Of a stretch of DNA of 64,000 bases, positions 52,746 to 61,844 are shown piece by piece (positions within the stretch are counted from its first letter, which is position 1; the number at the start of each line of letters is the position of its first letter). The DNA lies in assembly GCF_003858635.1 (NCBI RefSeq), contig NZ_RQJO01000007.1:1427941-1491940 (forward strand). Reading direction: 5' to 3'. Below the pieces are notes generated by a model. That model was not told the DNA's origin and did not search any database. It saw only the letters and a program-made list of their open reading frames with translations. The translations under genes were made by a program, and so were the position numbers. Origin of the DNA: Larkinella rosea (GTDB taxonomy: Bacteria > Bacteroidota > Bacteroidia > Cytophagales > Spirosomataceae).

Positions 52746-54977
52746 TTACAATAATTTATCCAGTGTAATGGGCAACTCCCGAACCCGTTTTCCAGTAGCA
52801 AGAAAAACCGCATTGGCAATGGCGGCCGGCATGGCAATGATTCCAATTTCTCCGAGTCCTTTTACCCCCAGCGGATTGACAATCGTGTCGGATTCATCGA
52901 CAAAAATGACATCCAGATCCTGAATGTCGGCATTGACCGGAACGTGGTATTCTGCCAGCGAATGATTCATAAACCGCCCAAACTGATGATCCAGGACACT
53001 TTCTTCCTCCAGGGCCTTGCTGATGCCCCACACCATGCCCCCGAGAATCTGGCTTCGGGCGGTTTTTGGATTCAGAATTCGTCCGCCCGCAACGGCAGTC
53101 ACCGCCCGCGTGACCCGAACCGTTCCAAAATCCTCATCGACTTCGACTTCTACAAAGGCCGCCGAATGGACACTCCGGGCATACTTGCGCTGCTCCAGAA
53201 AATCCGGCGTCGAAGTCGATGTTTCGCTCACTGCGCGTCCACCATTTTGCCCCACAATCTCCCGAAGTGAAACCGCAATGGCAGGGTCATTCTTCAGGCG
53301 GATGTGCGCGTCAGCGAAAAAGATGTCATCCGGTTTTGCGTTGGCAAACGGCGAATTTTTCATTTTCTGGGCCATTTTAAACAGTTTTTTCCCCAGGTCC
53401 TCACAGGCCACTTTCACCGCCGAACCAACGGTAGCCGCCGTCCAGGAACCGCCCTGAATCGGTGCCAGCGGCATATCGCTATCACCCAGTTTAAACAGGA
53501 CATCTTCAATCGGCATTCCGAGCGTATCGGCAGCAATCTGAGTCATGATCGTGTACGTACCGGTTCCAATGTCGGCGGTTGCACTACTTACCCGCAGCTT
53601 TCCGTTAACTGTCAGAACAGCTTCGGCCCGGGCGGGCCCTTGCGTTGCGTCCCAGATACCGGTTGCCATTCCCCAGCCAATCAAGGTATGTCCCCGGCGT
53701 GTCGAACGGGGTGTCGGGTTGCGGTTGGACCAGCCGAACCGCTCGGCACCCTGCCGGAAACACTCCCGAAGTTCCTTGCTCGAATACGGCAAATCGGAGT
53801 TCATATCCCGGTCTGTATAGTTTTTCAGCCGCAGTTCAACCGGATCGATGCCTGCTTGATGGGCCAGTTCATCGATGGCACATTCGAGCGCCGGAACCCC
53901 GGTAACCCCGCCGGGAGCCCGCATGTCCAAAGGCGTATACACATCCAGCGGCACTAGCTTGTACGACAATTTTGTGTTCGGCGCAGGGTACAACATACCC
54001 GACCAGTTTACCACAATTTCGGTGTAGTCTTCAAATTGCGATGTTTCGGCAATGGCATCGTGCCGAATTGCCGTTAGAGTGCCATCGTTCAACGCACCAA
54101 GGGAGATATGCTGGACGGTAGCCGGACGATGCCCGAACGTAAACATCTGCTGGCGCGTCAGGGAAACCCGCACCGATCGTTTGAGTTGCCGGGCTGCTAA
54201 AACCGCTAAAAACAACTGGTATTGCGGGCGCAATCCCGAACCAAAACCGCCCCCCACGTAGGACGAAATAACCCGAACATCTTTAAATGGCAAGCCAAAC
54301 ACCTGCGAAACATACAACTGGCTGTTCGGAGCGCCCTGCGTTTTGTCGTAAATGGTCAATTTGCCCTTCTTTTCGTACACCACCGTGGTCGCAAACATTT
54401 CCATCGGGTTGTGGTGTTCGGCGGAATGAACGTACTTAGCCGAAACCTGCACCGGCGCTTCACTGAAAGCTTTTTCAAAGTCTCCGCGTGGTTTGGGTGG
54501 GGGCGGTTTCAGCAAACTGGCGACACCAAGTTTCGGGTCCCGGGCTTTACTCAGATTGGCGTGCAGATCGGTTGCGTGTTCCTCCACTTTGTATTCGACC
54601 CGAATCAGCGAGGCTGCGTAGCGCGCAAGCTCAAATGTCTCGGCTACCACCAGCGCAATGGGTTGACCGCTGTACTTCACCTCAGCATCGTGCAATGGCC
54701 GGAATGGTGATCCCGGCGGAGCATCCTGATCCTTGTAACTCAGATCGAACCACGCCAGACCGGGGCGGTTTTCGTGGGTAAATACCTGTACCACCCCCGG
54801 CACTTGCAGGGCATCGGCGGTATGAATATGCGTAATCGCTCCTTTCGCAATATCACTGGAAATAACCCAGCCGTACAGCAAGTCGGGGGATTTGAATTCC
54901 GCTGCGTATTTGGCCTTACCAGTTACTTTTGCCACTCCATCAACGCGGCTAATGGGTTTTCCGACGTATTTTGTCAT
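52746..54977 (-). CDS. Molybdenum hydroxylase large subunit (xanthine dehydrogenase/PaoC family)
   Basis: A 743-residue molybdopterin-binding subunit. The two-domain aldehyde oxidase/xanthine dehydrogenase fold is seen: the N-terminal domain (about 1-130) and the molybdopterin domain with GGGFGSGLRPQYQLF near residue 243, RAPGGVTGVPALECA near 353, and the catalytic Glu in GVKGLGEIGI near residue 705. It is the third gene of a small-FAD-large operon in the PaoABC order, overlapping by four bases with the FAD subunit gene. Substrate (an aldehyde or purine) unknown; no signal peptide on this subunit. Confidence 0.88.
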   Translation of the reverse strand: MTKYVGKPISRVDGVAKVTGKAKYAAEFKSPDLLYGWVISSDIAKGAITHIHTADALQVPGVVQVFTHENRPGLAWFDLSYKDQDAPPGSPFRPLHDAEVKYSGQPIALVVAETFELARYAASLIRVEYKVEEHATDLHANLSKARDPKLGVASLLKPPPPKPRGDFEKAFSEAPVQVSAKYVHSAEHHNPMEMFATTVVYEKKGKLTIYDKTQGAPNSQLYVSQVFGLPFKDVRVISSYVGGGFGSGLRPQYQLFLAVLAARQLKRSVRVSLTRQQMFTFGHRPATVQHISLGALNDGTLTAIRHDAIAETSQFEDYTEIVVNWSGMLYPAPNTKLSYKLVPLDVYTPLDMRAPGGVTGVPALECAIDELAHQAGIDPVELRLKNYTDRDMNSDLPYSSKELRECFRQGAERFGWSNRNPTPRSTRRGHTLIGWGMATGIWDATQGPARAEAVLTVNGKLRVSSATADIGTGTYTIMTQIAADTLGMPIEDVLFKLGDSDMPLAPIQGGSWTAATVGSAVKVACEDLGKKLFKMAQKMKNSPFANAKPDDIFFADAHIRLKNDPAIAVSLREIVGQNGGRAVSETSTSTPDFLEQRKYARSVHSAAFVEVEVDEDFGTVRVTRAVTAVAGGRILNPKTARSQILGGMVWGISKALEEESVLDHQFGRFMNHSLAEYHVPVNADIQDLDVIFVDESDTIVNPLGVKGLGEIGIIAMPAAIANAVFLATGKRVRELPITLDKLL

Positions 54978-55984
54978 GCGGTTGGTTCAAGTTTAGCGGC
55001 TTGTTGCAACGCCCGGACGATGGCGCGTTTGGCCAGTTCAATTTTAAAAGTATTGTGACCGTATCCTTTTGCCCCGTCGATCAAAGCTTCCGCCACTGCC
55101 TGAAAATTGGCTTCCGAAACCGGTTGGCCGATCAGCGTTGCTTCCACCTCGGGTTTGCGCCAGGGTTTGTGCGCAACTCCGCCAAGGGCAACCCGGGCAT
55201 CCAAAATCCGGTTATTTTCGATCTCCAATGCCACCGCAACCGATACCAATGCAAACGCATAGGAAGTTCGGTCCCGCAATTTGATGTAAGCGAAGTTCGT
55301 CGAAAATCCTTTCGGTGGCAGATCGATGGCCGTCACCAGTTCCCCGGGATTGATGGTATTGTCGCGCCAGGGTTCATTGCCGGGTAACCGGTGGAAATCG
55401 GCAAACGGTATTATTCGCTCACCCGCCGGACCCGTTACCCGAACCACTGCTTCGAGTGCGGCCAGGGCGACGCACATGTCCGACGGATGCGTTGCAATAC
55501 AAGCCGTTTCGGAATTCTGATCACTGGTGCCCAAAATTGCATGAATGCGGTTATATCCCCGCAGCGCCCCGCATCCCGACCCCGGTTCCCGTTTGTTGCA
55601 GGGCGTTGCCAGGTCGTAAAAATAATAGCAGCGGGTGCGCTGAAACAGATTTCCGCCATTGGTTGCCATGTTACGAAGCTGCGCTGAAGCACCTGCCAGA
55701 ATGGCCTGAGATAACAACGGATAGTGGGTTACAACATTTTCGTGGTAAGCCGTATCGGCGTTGGTGACCAAAGCCCCCAATCGAAGACCGCCGTCTGCCG
55801 TGGCTTCGATGGTGTTCAAACCCAGGTGGTTAATATCGATCAAATGGCTGGGGCGCTCGATATTCTCTTTCATCAAATCGAGCAGGTTGGTGCCACCTGC
55901 AATGAATTTCGCTCCTTCGCGTTTGGTTAATTCACCAAGTGCCGAGTTGAGATCTTCGGGTCGAGAATAGGAAAAATTGTTCAT
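54974..55984 (-). CDS. Molybdenum hydroxylase FAD-binding subunit
   Basis: 336 residues from the ATG at 55984; the frame stays open to 56053 but the upstream gene ends at 55981. CO dehydrogenase/xanthine dehydrogenase FAD-binding domain (about 1-225; AKFIAGGTNLLDLMKEN at 25-41, and NMATNGGNLFQRTRCYYFYD) and the C-terminal flavoprotein domain (about 235-330). It passes electrons from the iron-sulfur subunit to an acceptor. Start codon overlaps the preceding stop (ATGA), and its own stop overlaps the next start. Confidence 0.9.
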   Translation of the reverse strand: MNNFSYSRPEDLNSALGELTKREGAKFIAGGTNLLDLMKENIERPSHLIDINHLGLNTIEATADGGLRLGALVTNADTAYHENVVTHYPLLSQAILAGASAQLRNMATNGGNLFQRTRCYYFYDLATPCNKREPGSGCGALRGYNRIHAILGTSDQNSETACIATHPSDMCVALAALEAVVRVTGPAGERIIPFADFHRLPGNEPWRDNTINPGELVTAIDLPPKGFSTNFAYIKLRDRTSYAFALVSVAVALEIENNRILDARVALGGVAHKPWRKPEVEATLIGQPVSEANFQAVAEALIDGAKGYGHNTFKIELAKRAIVRALQQAAKLEPTA

Positions 55985-56514
55985 ACGGTTTCGTTGGAAT
56001 CGATTTTCATGACCTCCTGAAGGGCATCGACGATGTTCGAATAGGCTCCGCACCGGCAGATGTTACCACTCATCAGTTCGCGGATGTCCTGGAGTGTCTT
56101 GGCATGTCCTTCGTTGATCATGCCAATGGCTGAGCAAATTTGGCCGGGCGTGCAATAGCCGCACTGATAGGCATCGTGCTCGATAAAGGCAGTTTGCAGC
56201 GGATGAAGTCCGTTTTCGTTCGCCAACCCTTCGATCGTGGTAATTTCAGAACCTTCTTTCATGACGGCGAGCGTCAGGCAGGAGTTGATCCGTTTGCCAT
56301 CGACCAGCACCGTACAGGCGCCACACTGGCCGTGATCGCACCCTTTTTTGGTGCCGGTCAGTTGCAGGTATTCGCGCAACGCATCAAGTAAGGTTGTCCA
56401 GGGAGCGAGTTCCAGTTTGTGAACCAAACCATTGATCGTCAGGGTAATACTACGTTTTTCCGGAAGGACGTTTTGTGAACGCGCCCCCGTTTCGGAGGAA
56501 AGAATCGTTTGCAT
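55981..56514 (-). CDS. Molybdenum hydroxylase 2Fe-2S subunit
   Basis: 177 residues from the ATG at 56514 (a TTG at 56544 is upstream). The plant-type ferredoxin domain has Cys ligands in KKGCDHGQCGACTVLV and a further Cys in NSCLTLA, and the second cluster domain has YQCGYCTPGQICSAIGM and GNICRCGAYSNI. First of the three-gene operon. The usual Tat signal of periplasmic PaoA homologues is absent here; the extra N-terminus is about 25 residues of Gln/Ser. No XdhC/PaoD maturation gene is nearby. Confidence 0.9.
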   Translation of the reverse strand: MQTILSSETGARSQNVLPEKRSITLTINGLVHKLELAPWTTLLDALREYLQLTGTKKGCDHGQCGACTVLVDGKRINSCLTLAVMKEGSEITTIEGLANENGLHPLQTAFIEHDAYQCGYCTPGQICSAIGMINEGHAKTLQDIRELMSGNICRCGAYSNIVDALQEVMKIDSNETV

Positions 56515-56584
56515 AGTGAGTATTCCAGATTGGATACTATGCAAAGCGGTTTACGGAATAAATGTTGGAGATTGATTCGATTAG

Positions 56585-57178
56585 TTAGGCTCCGGTCTGC
56601 AGGTACGCGTTTGTAACACCTCGCTTGTCCACTAACCAGCGTACCAGCGTGTAGTCAAAAACCAGCGTAAACGGAATCACCGTCAGGTTTTTAAGAAAAA
56701 AGACAATGGGCATTGAAGTAGCTGATGCCTGCATCACACCGGTCTTTTTCAGGAAAGGCAGAACCGCCGAATGATCCGCCAGGAGACCATTGACCCGATT
56801 AAAACCGAACGCGATCAAGCTGAATACCAGCAGATTCCATAACAAAACCGGCCAGAACTGACGAAGAGTCAACCGCATTTTCCGCCCAAAATCTGACCAT
56901 TGTTGCCGATTAGATCGGTATATCCCAGCCACTTTCCGGATTCCAGCAGACAAACTTCCACAACCGATAATAGCCAGAAGCGTTACGATGCGGGCCACTT
57001 CTACTATAACTTCCAGACTGATTGACAAAGGCGAAGAGATTGGCCCAAAAAACCGCATCTGAACGGCCCGGCCCAAAGCCGCAAACAGCATCCAGAAGGA
57101 AATTACTCCGAAGTGTCTGAACCAAAACCGGAACGCCCAAACGACCAGATCGCTTGATAAAAATCGCAGAAAATGCAT
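56585..57178 (-). CDS. Hypothetical membrane protein of the sigma-factor unit
   Basis: A 197-residue protein with about four to five hydrophobic helices (for example FWPVLLWNLLVFSLIAF). No named domain. It starts 4 nt after the end of the preceding 145-residue gene and so forms an operon with it and the ECF sigma factor. May be part of the sigma regulatory complex or its target; unknown. Confidence 0.65.
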   Translation of the reverse strand: MHFLRFLSSDLVVWAFRFWFRHFGVISFWMLFAALGRAVQMRFFGPISSPLSISLEVIVEVARIVTLLAIIGCGSLSAGIRKVAGIYRSNRQQWSDFGRKMRLTLRQFWPVLLWNLLVFSLIAFGFNRVNGLLADHSAVLPFLKKTGVMQASATSMPIVFFLKNLTVIPFTLVFDYTLVRWLVDKRGVTNAYLQTGA

Positions 57179-57181
57179 GGA

Positions 57182-57619
57182 TTATGGAAGTTTAGAACTC
57201 AATTTTCGCTTCACAAACCGACGATCCGCCCATTGGATTAAGCTCAATAGTGCACTGATGAACAAGACTGGAAATTTGATATCATCGAGCGCCCGAAGAG
57301 TTTCTATCAGTCCATTGACCCGATAAACAGCCTGTATACTTAACACTACGATCAACATCAGAAACAGACACAATCCTACCCAAATGTATGCCTGCCGCTC
57401 CCGGCGACAGGTTTCTTTGACCTGAATTTGTCGGACAACTGAAACCGAAAAACCGTAGCTCAATCCAACCACTGGCTCCACTGAAAGTTCATCATATAGC
57501 TGCTGGTAAAGCCGAACCGCTTCGTCCTCCGGTTCTGACTTACCCGGTTTTCGATTTGATCGGTTAGAAGCATCCAACCACTCCTGTAAGTCGTCGTCGC
57601 TTATGTCGTTCATCGCCAT
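57182..57619 (-). CDS. Anti-sigma-like small membrane protein
   Basis: A 145-residue protein. A soluble N-terminal region (about 1-75) is acidic; two hydrophobic helices follow (VGLCLFLMLIVVLSIQ and FPVLFISALLSLI). It overlaps the sigma factor gene by 10 nt at its start. This order, sigma factor then a membrane protein with a cytoplasmic head, is typical of membrane anti-sigma proteins, but no zinc or known anti-sigma domain motif is seen. The role is inferred from position. Confidence 0.6.
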   Translation of the reverse strand: MAMNDISDDDLQEWLDASNRSNRKPGKSEPEDEAVRLYQQLYDELSVEPVVGLSYGFSVSVVRQIQVKETCRRERQAYIWVGLCLFLMLIVVLSIQAVYRVNGLIETLRALDDIKFPVLFISALLSLIQWADRRFVKRKLSSKLP

Positions 57620-58176
57620 TGTTCGCTGTTTTTATACCGTTGCAAGGCTTCTTTCAACAACCTTCTCGCCCGAAACAGGTAATTTTTGACGGTACCTTCC
57701 GGCAAAGAGGTCACCTGTCCAATTTCTTCGTATGACAGTTCTTCCAGATGATACAACGTCAGAATCGTCCGGTACTGAATCGGCAGTTTGGCAATCTGTG
57801 CATGTAGAAACGCCTTCCAGTCCTGGTGCATCAGCATTTCTTCGGGATTTACCAGATTCGCATCTTCCGGCTCTGAAGCCCATGTTTCTGGAAAACCGCT
57901 TACCGGTCCCCGGCTTATTTTTTTACTGTGATTAATCGCCGTTCGGTACGCAATCGATGCAATCCAGGTCGATAACTTCGAACCAAACTGGTAATCCGGC
58001 AAATGTTTATAAACTTTAATGAACACTTCCTGACAAACATCCTCGATGTCTTCCGGCTGACGAATGATCCGGCCAACCATGTGCAACACCAGTCGCTGGT
58101 AGCGTTCCACCAACGTCTGATAGGCGCGAACATCGCCTTGCACGATCCGGCGGACCAAAACCTCTTCGTCGTTCAT
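57610..58176 (-). CDS. ECF-type RNA polymerase sigma factor
   Basis: 188 residues from the ATG at 58176; the longer frame from 58230 runs into an intergenic repeat. Region 2 is seen in YQFGSKLSTWIASIAYRTAINHSKK (split in two for length: region 2.3-2.4), and region 4 in RTILTLYHLEELSYEEIGQ followed by GTVKNYLFRARRLLKEAL. No region 3, as for group 4 factors. It likely reads an envelope or extracellular signal through the downstream membrane genes. Promoter targets unknown. Confidence 0.9.
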   Translation of the reverse strand: MNDEEVLVRRIVQGDVRAYQTLVERYQRLVLHMVGRIIRQPEDIEDVCQEVFIKVYKHLPDYQFGSKLSTWIASIAYRTAINHSKKISRGPVSGFPETWASEPEDANLVNPEEMLMHQDWKAFLHAQIAKLPIQYRTILTLYHLEELSYEEIGQVTSLPEGTVKNYLFRARRLLKEALQRYKNSEQWR

Positions 58177-58216
58177 TTCCGCATTAGACAATGGGAGAGA
58201 ATTAAATGTTGCAAGG

Positions 58217-58280
58217 TGACTATTGACCATTGACCGCCGTCAATCGTCAACCGCCGACCATCGTCAATCGTCAATCGTCA
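58217..58280. repeat. Divergent-intergenic reiterated CGTCAA repeats / inverted repeat
   Basis: TGACTATTGACCATTGAC (58217-58234) is near-complementary to GTCAATCGTCAATCGTCA (58263-58280), 16 of 18 bases. The word GTCAATC is repeated. Placed between the divergent ECF sigma gene and the small membrane protein gene. Followed by a short hairpin GCAACC/GGTTGC. Confidence 0.7.
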
Positions 58281-58312
58281 AATTGCAACCTTTCAGGTTG
58301 CAGAAGTGTCTA

Positions 58313-58675
58313 ATGGCAAAAATCTTAAAAAATATGCACGATCAATACGGGGTGCAGGGGGCGTATGTCACCTTAGCCATTGCTTTCGGTATTTACCTGA
58401 TCATGAAGCCATTTACCAAATACCTGCTGCGTCGCCGGCTGATGGAGTTGGGGCAATGGAACGAAGAAAGTCTGCGACAACTGGAAGATGAAGAAAGTTT
58501 GCCGACCGACAACCTGAAATGGGGATTGATCCTGCTGTTTTTTGGGCTGGGGCTGATTCTGGTGGCTTTTGTGCCGGGATCTTACGATTCGAGTTTGCCT
58601 TATGGCATCGTTTCGGTTACAACGGCCATCGGTTTTCTGATTTATTATGCAATTATCCCCAAACAGAAATCCTGA
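58313..58675 (+). CDS. Hypothetical small membrane protein
   Basis: 120 residues from the ATG at 58313; an upstream start at 58223 would lie in the repeat. Three hydrophobic helices (GAYVTLAIAFGIYLIM, LKWGLILLFFGLGLILVAF and IVSVTTAIGFLIYYAII). A short acidic loop lies between the first and second. Small membrane proteins of this kind are often found next to ECF sigma factors in Bacteroidota. Function unknown; it is divergent from the sigma gene and may share its control. Confidence 0.65.
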   Translation: MAKILKNMHDQYGVQGAYVTLAIAFGIYLIMKPFTKYLLRRRLMELGQWNEESLRQLEDEESLPTDNLKWGLILLFFGLGLILVAFVPGSYDSSLPYGIVSVTTAIGFLIYYAIIPKQKS

Positions 58676-58829
58676 CCCAGGATCTTACAAAGGGCAAAGC
58701 GGCAACTTCAATAACCGTGGTATTCGAACAACCTAACCAAAATGAGCGGTTTTCGAAAAATAACCCAATTGGGTTGGTTTTCAGATTGGCTTAGGCTTAT
58801 TTCGTCGTGACCAAATCGAATCCACCTGC

Positions 58830-59687
58830 ATGAAATGGCGTTTATTTATCGCAATTGTGTTAACGTTTGTTTCCGAACTTTCGGCTCAGCCAGTTTCGCA
58901 GTTTCCGTTGAATGTCCTCTCGTTTAATATTCGTTACAACAATCCGCAGGACGGTTTGAATGCCTGGCCAAACCGGAAGGAAATAGCGGCCGGTGTATTT
59001 ACAAGTTACCAGGTGGATTTTGCCGGATTACAGGAAGCGCTGGCCGGACAGATTGCTGATTTACAGGACCAATTACCCAATTATGGCTGGATTGGTGTAG
59101 GTCGGGACGACGGCAAAACGCAGGGCGAATTCTCACCAATTTTCTACAACAAGCAAAAATTTGAGGTCATAAAACAAGGCACGTTCTGGCTTTCGGAAAC
59201 GCCCGATGTGCCCGGTAGCAAATCCTGGGATGCGGCTCTTCCTCGCGTGGCCACCTACGGTATTTTTAAGGACAAACGGAATGATAGCCAGGTTATGGTC
59301 ATCAATACGCATTTCGACCACATCGGCGAAACCGCCCGTCAAAACAGTGCGAAACTGCTCATTCAGAAGATTAAAGAACTGTCAGATGAGTTGCCGGTGA
59401 TTCTGACCGGCGATTTCAACACGCCTGATGTATCTCCTGCCATCAAGACTCTGACAAGCGACCCGACTTTCCAACTCAGCAACTCCGAGAAGCTTTCGGA
59501 GAGTCCGCACACCGGCGGCAACAGCACGTTCAATAACTTTCAGACCCGTCAAAGCGGCTTGGTGATCGACTTTATTTTCGTCGGCCCGAATGTGGAAGTG
59601 AAGCGGCATGACTATCTGCCGATCCTGAAAGGAAATGTGTTCGTTTCCGATCACTGGCCGGTTTTGAGTCGGGTTTTGGTAAAATAA
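58830..59687 (+). CDS. Endonuclease/exonuclease/phosphatase family protein, exported
   Basis: A 285-residue protein with a signal peptide (LFIAIVLTFVSELSAQP). The EEP-fold catalytic residues are visible: LSFNIRYNNPQDG, GLQEAL with the metal Glu, TGDFNTPD (about 193) and the C-terminal SDHWPVLSRVLV with catalytic Asp-His. Exported members act as phosphodiesterases, sphingomyelinases or nucleases. Monocistronic. Ends in an inverted repeat. Confidence 0.87.
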   Translation: MKWRLFIAIVLTFVSELSAQPVSQFPLNVLSFNIRYNNPQDGLNAWPNRKEIAAGVFTSYQVDFAGLQEALAGQIADLQDQLPNYGWIGVGRDDGKTQGEFSPIFYNKQKFEVIKQGTFWLSETPDVPGSKSWDAALPRVATYGIFKDKRNDSQVMVINTHFDHIGETARQNSAKLLIQKIKELSDELPVILTGDFNTPDVSPAIKTLTSDPTFQLSNSEKLSESPHTGGNSTFNNFQTRQSGLVIDFIFVGPNVEVKRHDYLPILKGNVFVSDHWPVLSRVLVK

Positions 59688-59691
59688 AACG

Positions 59692-59796
59692 GAGTTATTT
59701 CGCGGAGCCAAGCGGAGAACGGCAGAGTTGAGCGGAGAAATTTTAAATAATCTTTGCTCATCTTTGCAAACTCCGCTTAGCTCCGCGAAATAACTC
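59692..59796. repeat. Intergenic long inverted repeat with CGGAG words
   Basis: The 16-bp outer arms GAGTTATTTCGCGGAG (59692-59707) and CTCCGCGAAATAACTC (59781-59796) are perfect; AAGCGGAG (59710-59717) and CTCCGCTT (59771-59778) continue the pairing. Lies between the convergent EEP and MscS genes. Confidence 0.82.
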
Positions 59797-59805
59797 ATCT
59801 TCACC

Positions 59806-60651
59806 TCAATTCACTCGCCCGACCGAGCTGAAATCGCCCATAACTGTCACTGTTGGCTCCGGCCCTTTGACGCCATCTTTGGCAAACTGCCGGGCGATTC
59901 CTTCATGCACAAAATAATACGTTTCCCAATACGTCGCGCTGTTGGTCCAGACCCGCACGTCGAAATGAAACGCCAGTTCGGTTAGTTTGGTGACAAGAAC
60001 ATCATGATCCCGGTTTTTCAACGCATACGGGCAGGCATCGACCACATGCCTGATCGACGCCTTCACCTCATCGACATCGTTGGTATTACCGGCGGCAAAA
60101 ACCATATCGACCCGGATCGTTCCCTTGCCGGAAATGTTGGTAATCGGCGAAGTGGACAAGGAGCCATTGGGCAAAATAATTGTGCGGTTATCGAGGGTCA
60201 CCAGAATGGTGTTGAAAATATGAATCGCTTCTACATTTCCGGTAAAGCCCTGGGCCGAAATCAGGTCGCCCACCCGAAACGGTTTAAAGGTTAGAATGAG
60301 AACCCCACCGGCAAAATTGGCCAGGCTTCCCTGCAACGCCAGCCCAACGGCCAATCCGGCGGCCCCAATGATGGCCACAAACGAGGTTGTTTCGACACCG
60401 AGCGTACTGGCAACACTGAGTAGCACCAGCACTTTTAGAATGGCACCCACCAGCGAAAGCAAAAAAGGCTGGACATCCCGGTCGACCTGGCGTTTGTTCA
60501 TCACCGTCGACAGCATTTTGACCAGCTGATTGACCAGCCAGAGGCCAACAATCAGAATGACAATTGCCAGTAAAATTTTAAAACCGTACAGGGTGGCAAA
60601 CGCCATTACCTGATCGGTAACATTTTGAAAGGAGAATTTGGAGGGTTCCAT
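59806..60651 (-). CDS. MscS family mechanosensitive ion channel
   Basis: A 281-residue channel with three N-terminal membrane helices (about 18-105), the pore-lining helix with Gly/Ala repeats (AIIGAAGLAVGLALQGSLANFAGG, given here in parts: AIIGAAGLAVGL and ALQGSLANFAGG) at about 90-115 and the beta-domain PFRVGDLISAQGFTG following. The C-terminal cytoplasmic cage is short. It opens on membrane tension to release solutes. Convergent with EEP. Confidence 0.92.
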   Translation of the reverse strand: MEPSKFSFQNVTDQVMAFATLYGFKILLAIVILIVGLWLVNQLVKMLSTVMNKRQVDRDVQPFLLSLVGAILKVLVLLSVASTLGVETTSFVAIIGAAGLAVGLALQGSLANFAGGVLILTFKPFRVGDLISAQGFTGNVEAIHIFNTILVTLDNRTIILPNGSLSTSPITNISGKGTIRVDMVFAAGNTNDVDEVKASIRHVVDACPYALKNRDHDVLVTKLTELAFHFDVRVWTNSATYWETYYFVHEGIARQFAKDGVKGPEPTVTVMGDFSSVGRVN

Positions 60652-60738
60652 CAGACTGTTTTTAAAGTTTCTACAGTTATGAAGCGGTAACCCTCGAAAA
60701 GTAACATACTAAGTGAAATTAATTAACAGACAGTCGAC

Positions 60739-61689
60739 TCAAAGCCAATTCTTCCGCCTGAAAATCAGCAGGGTTACGAGTGAAGACAGGACAATGGAAC
60801 CCAGCGCGATAGGGTACCCCAGCTTCCAGCTTAATTCGGGCATATTCGTAAAGTTCATCCCCCAGATGCTCGCCAGCAGGGTCGGCGGCAGAAACACCAG
60901 TGAAACCACGGTGAAGATTTTCACAATGCGGTTTTGCTCCAGATCAATCAAACCGAGGTAGGTATTTTGCAGAAACTCCAGCCGCTCGAAGATGAAATTC
61001 GTGTGGTCGATCAGCGAGTTGATGTCTTTGATCAGCGTCCGAAGCCGCTGCTGTTCGTCGTCGGTAAACCAGCCGTCGCTGCGGATCATGGAGGTAATTA
61101 CGCGCTGCTTATCGACGACATTTTCGCGAATCGACATGGTAAGCTCCTGGTAATCATTGATTTTCAGAAGCATTTCCCGATCCAGGTTGGCATCGAGATC
61201 CAGTTGGCGGTTAATGGTTTTGATTTCCAGTGAAACCGACTCGATCAAATCGGCGTCGTAGTCGATGCGGGATTCGAAAATCGTGATCAGAATCTGAGCC
61301 CCGTCGTTGAACATCGACCGGCGCGATTTGATCCTTTTTACCGTATCGGCAAACGATTTTAAATCGGCATTTCGGTACGTAAACAACGTGTCGTCTTTCA
61401 GCATAAAACTGACCGGAACCGTCACGTACATCTGCTCCTTGTCGGGAACCATGAAATTGGAGTTCGCAATCAGAAAATCATCTTCTTCAATGTACCGCGA
61501 ACTGCTCTCGATCTCGGCCTGCTCCTGCTGTGTCTGAAAATTAACATCGAACTTGTCCTCCACGCTCTTGGTTTCGTCGCGCGTCGGATTTTGTAAATCT
61601 ACCCAAAGGGTTCGTTCAGTATCGGAAAACGATTCGATATCGCGGACTTTCCGAACCGCAGCTTCATCCTGTTGAAAAATGCGAATCAT
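60739..61689 (-). CDS. corA: CorA-type magnesium/cobalt transporter
   Basis: A 316-residue protein with a large N-terminal cytoplasmic domain and two C-terminal helices. The pore motif IWGMNFTNMPE (about 281) contains GMN, the CorA signature; the residue before it is Trp rather than the usual Tyr. The C-terminal tail LLIFRRKNWL carries the usual basic end. A pentameric Mg2+ channel. Monocistronic. Confidence 0.92.
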   Translation of the reverse strand: MIRIFQQDEAAVRKVRDIESFSDTERTLWVDLQNPTRDETKSVEDKFDVNFQTQQEQAEIESSSRYIEEDDFLIANSNFMVPDKEQMYVTVPVSFMLKDDTLFTYRNADLKSFADTVKRIKSRRSMFNDGAQILITIFESRIDYDADLIESVSLEIKTINRQLDLDANLDREMLLKINDYQELTMSIRENVVDKQRVITSMIRSDGWFTDDEQQRLRTLIKDINSLIDHTNFIFERLEFLQNTYLGLIDLEQNRIVKIFTVVSLVFLPPTLLASIWGMNFTNMPELSWKLGYPIALGSIVLSSLVTLLIFRRKNWL

Positions 61690-61734
61690 AACTTAAATTT
61701 TCAGAGCCAGTTCCACAACGTATTCAATATTGAT

Positions 61735-61806
61735 CAGTTTAGAGTTTATCATTTACCGTTGAGATTATTTCACTAGTCATCAACGAGTTGACTATAAACG
61801 GTAAAC
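61735..61806. repeat. Intergenic degenerate inverted repeat (GTTTA family)
   Basis: Left AGTTTAGAGTTTATCATTTA facing GACTATAAACGGTAAACC, with an inner CGTTGA / TCAACG pair. About 60% complementary arms. Between the serine hydrolase gene and corA. Confidence 0.5.
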
Positions 61807-61844
61807 CTCCTTAAGCCACTTCAGGCTACTGTTTTCTTTTCCGG

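Noticed and set aside
58763-58776. AACCCAATTGGGTT palindrome after the small membrane protein gene
   Set aside because: A perfect 14-bp dyad but with no loop and no T run; may be chance or a binding site, insufficient to call.
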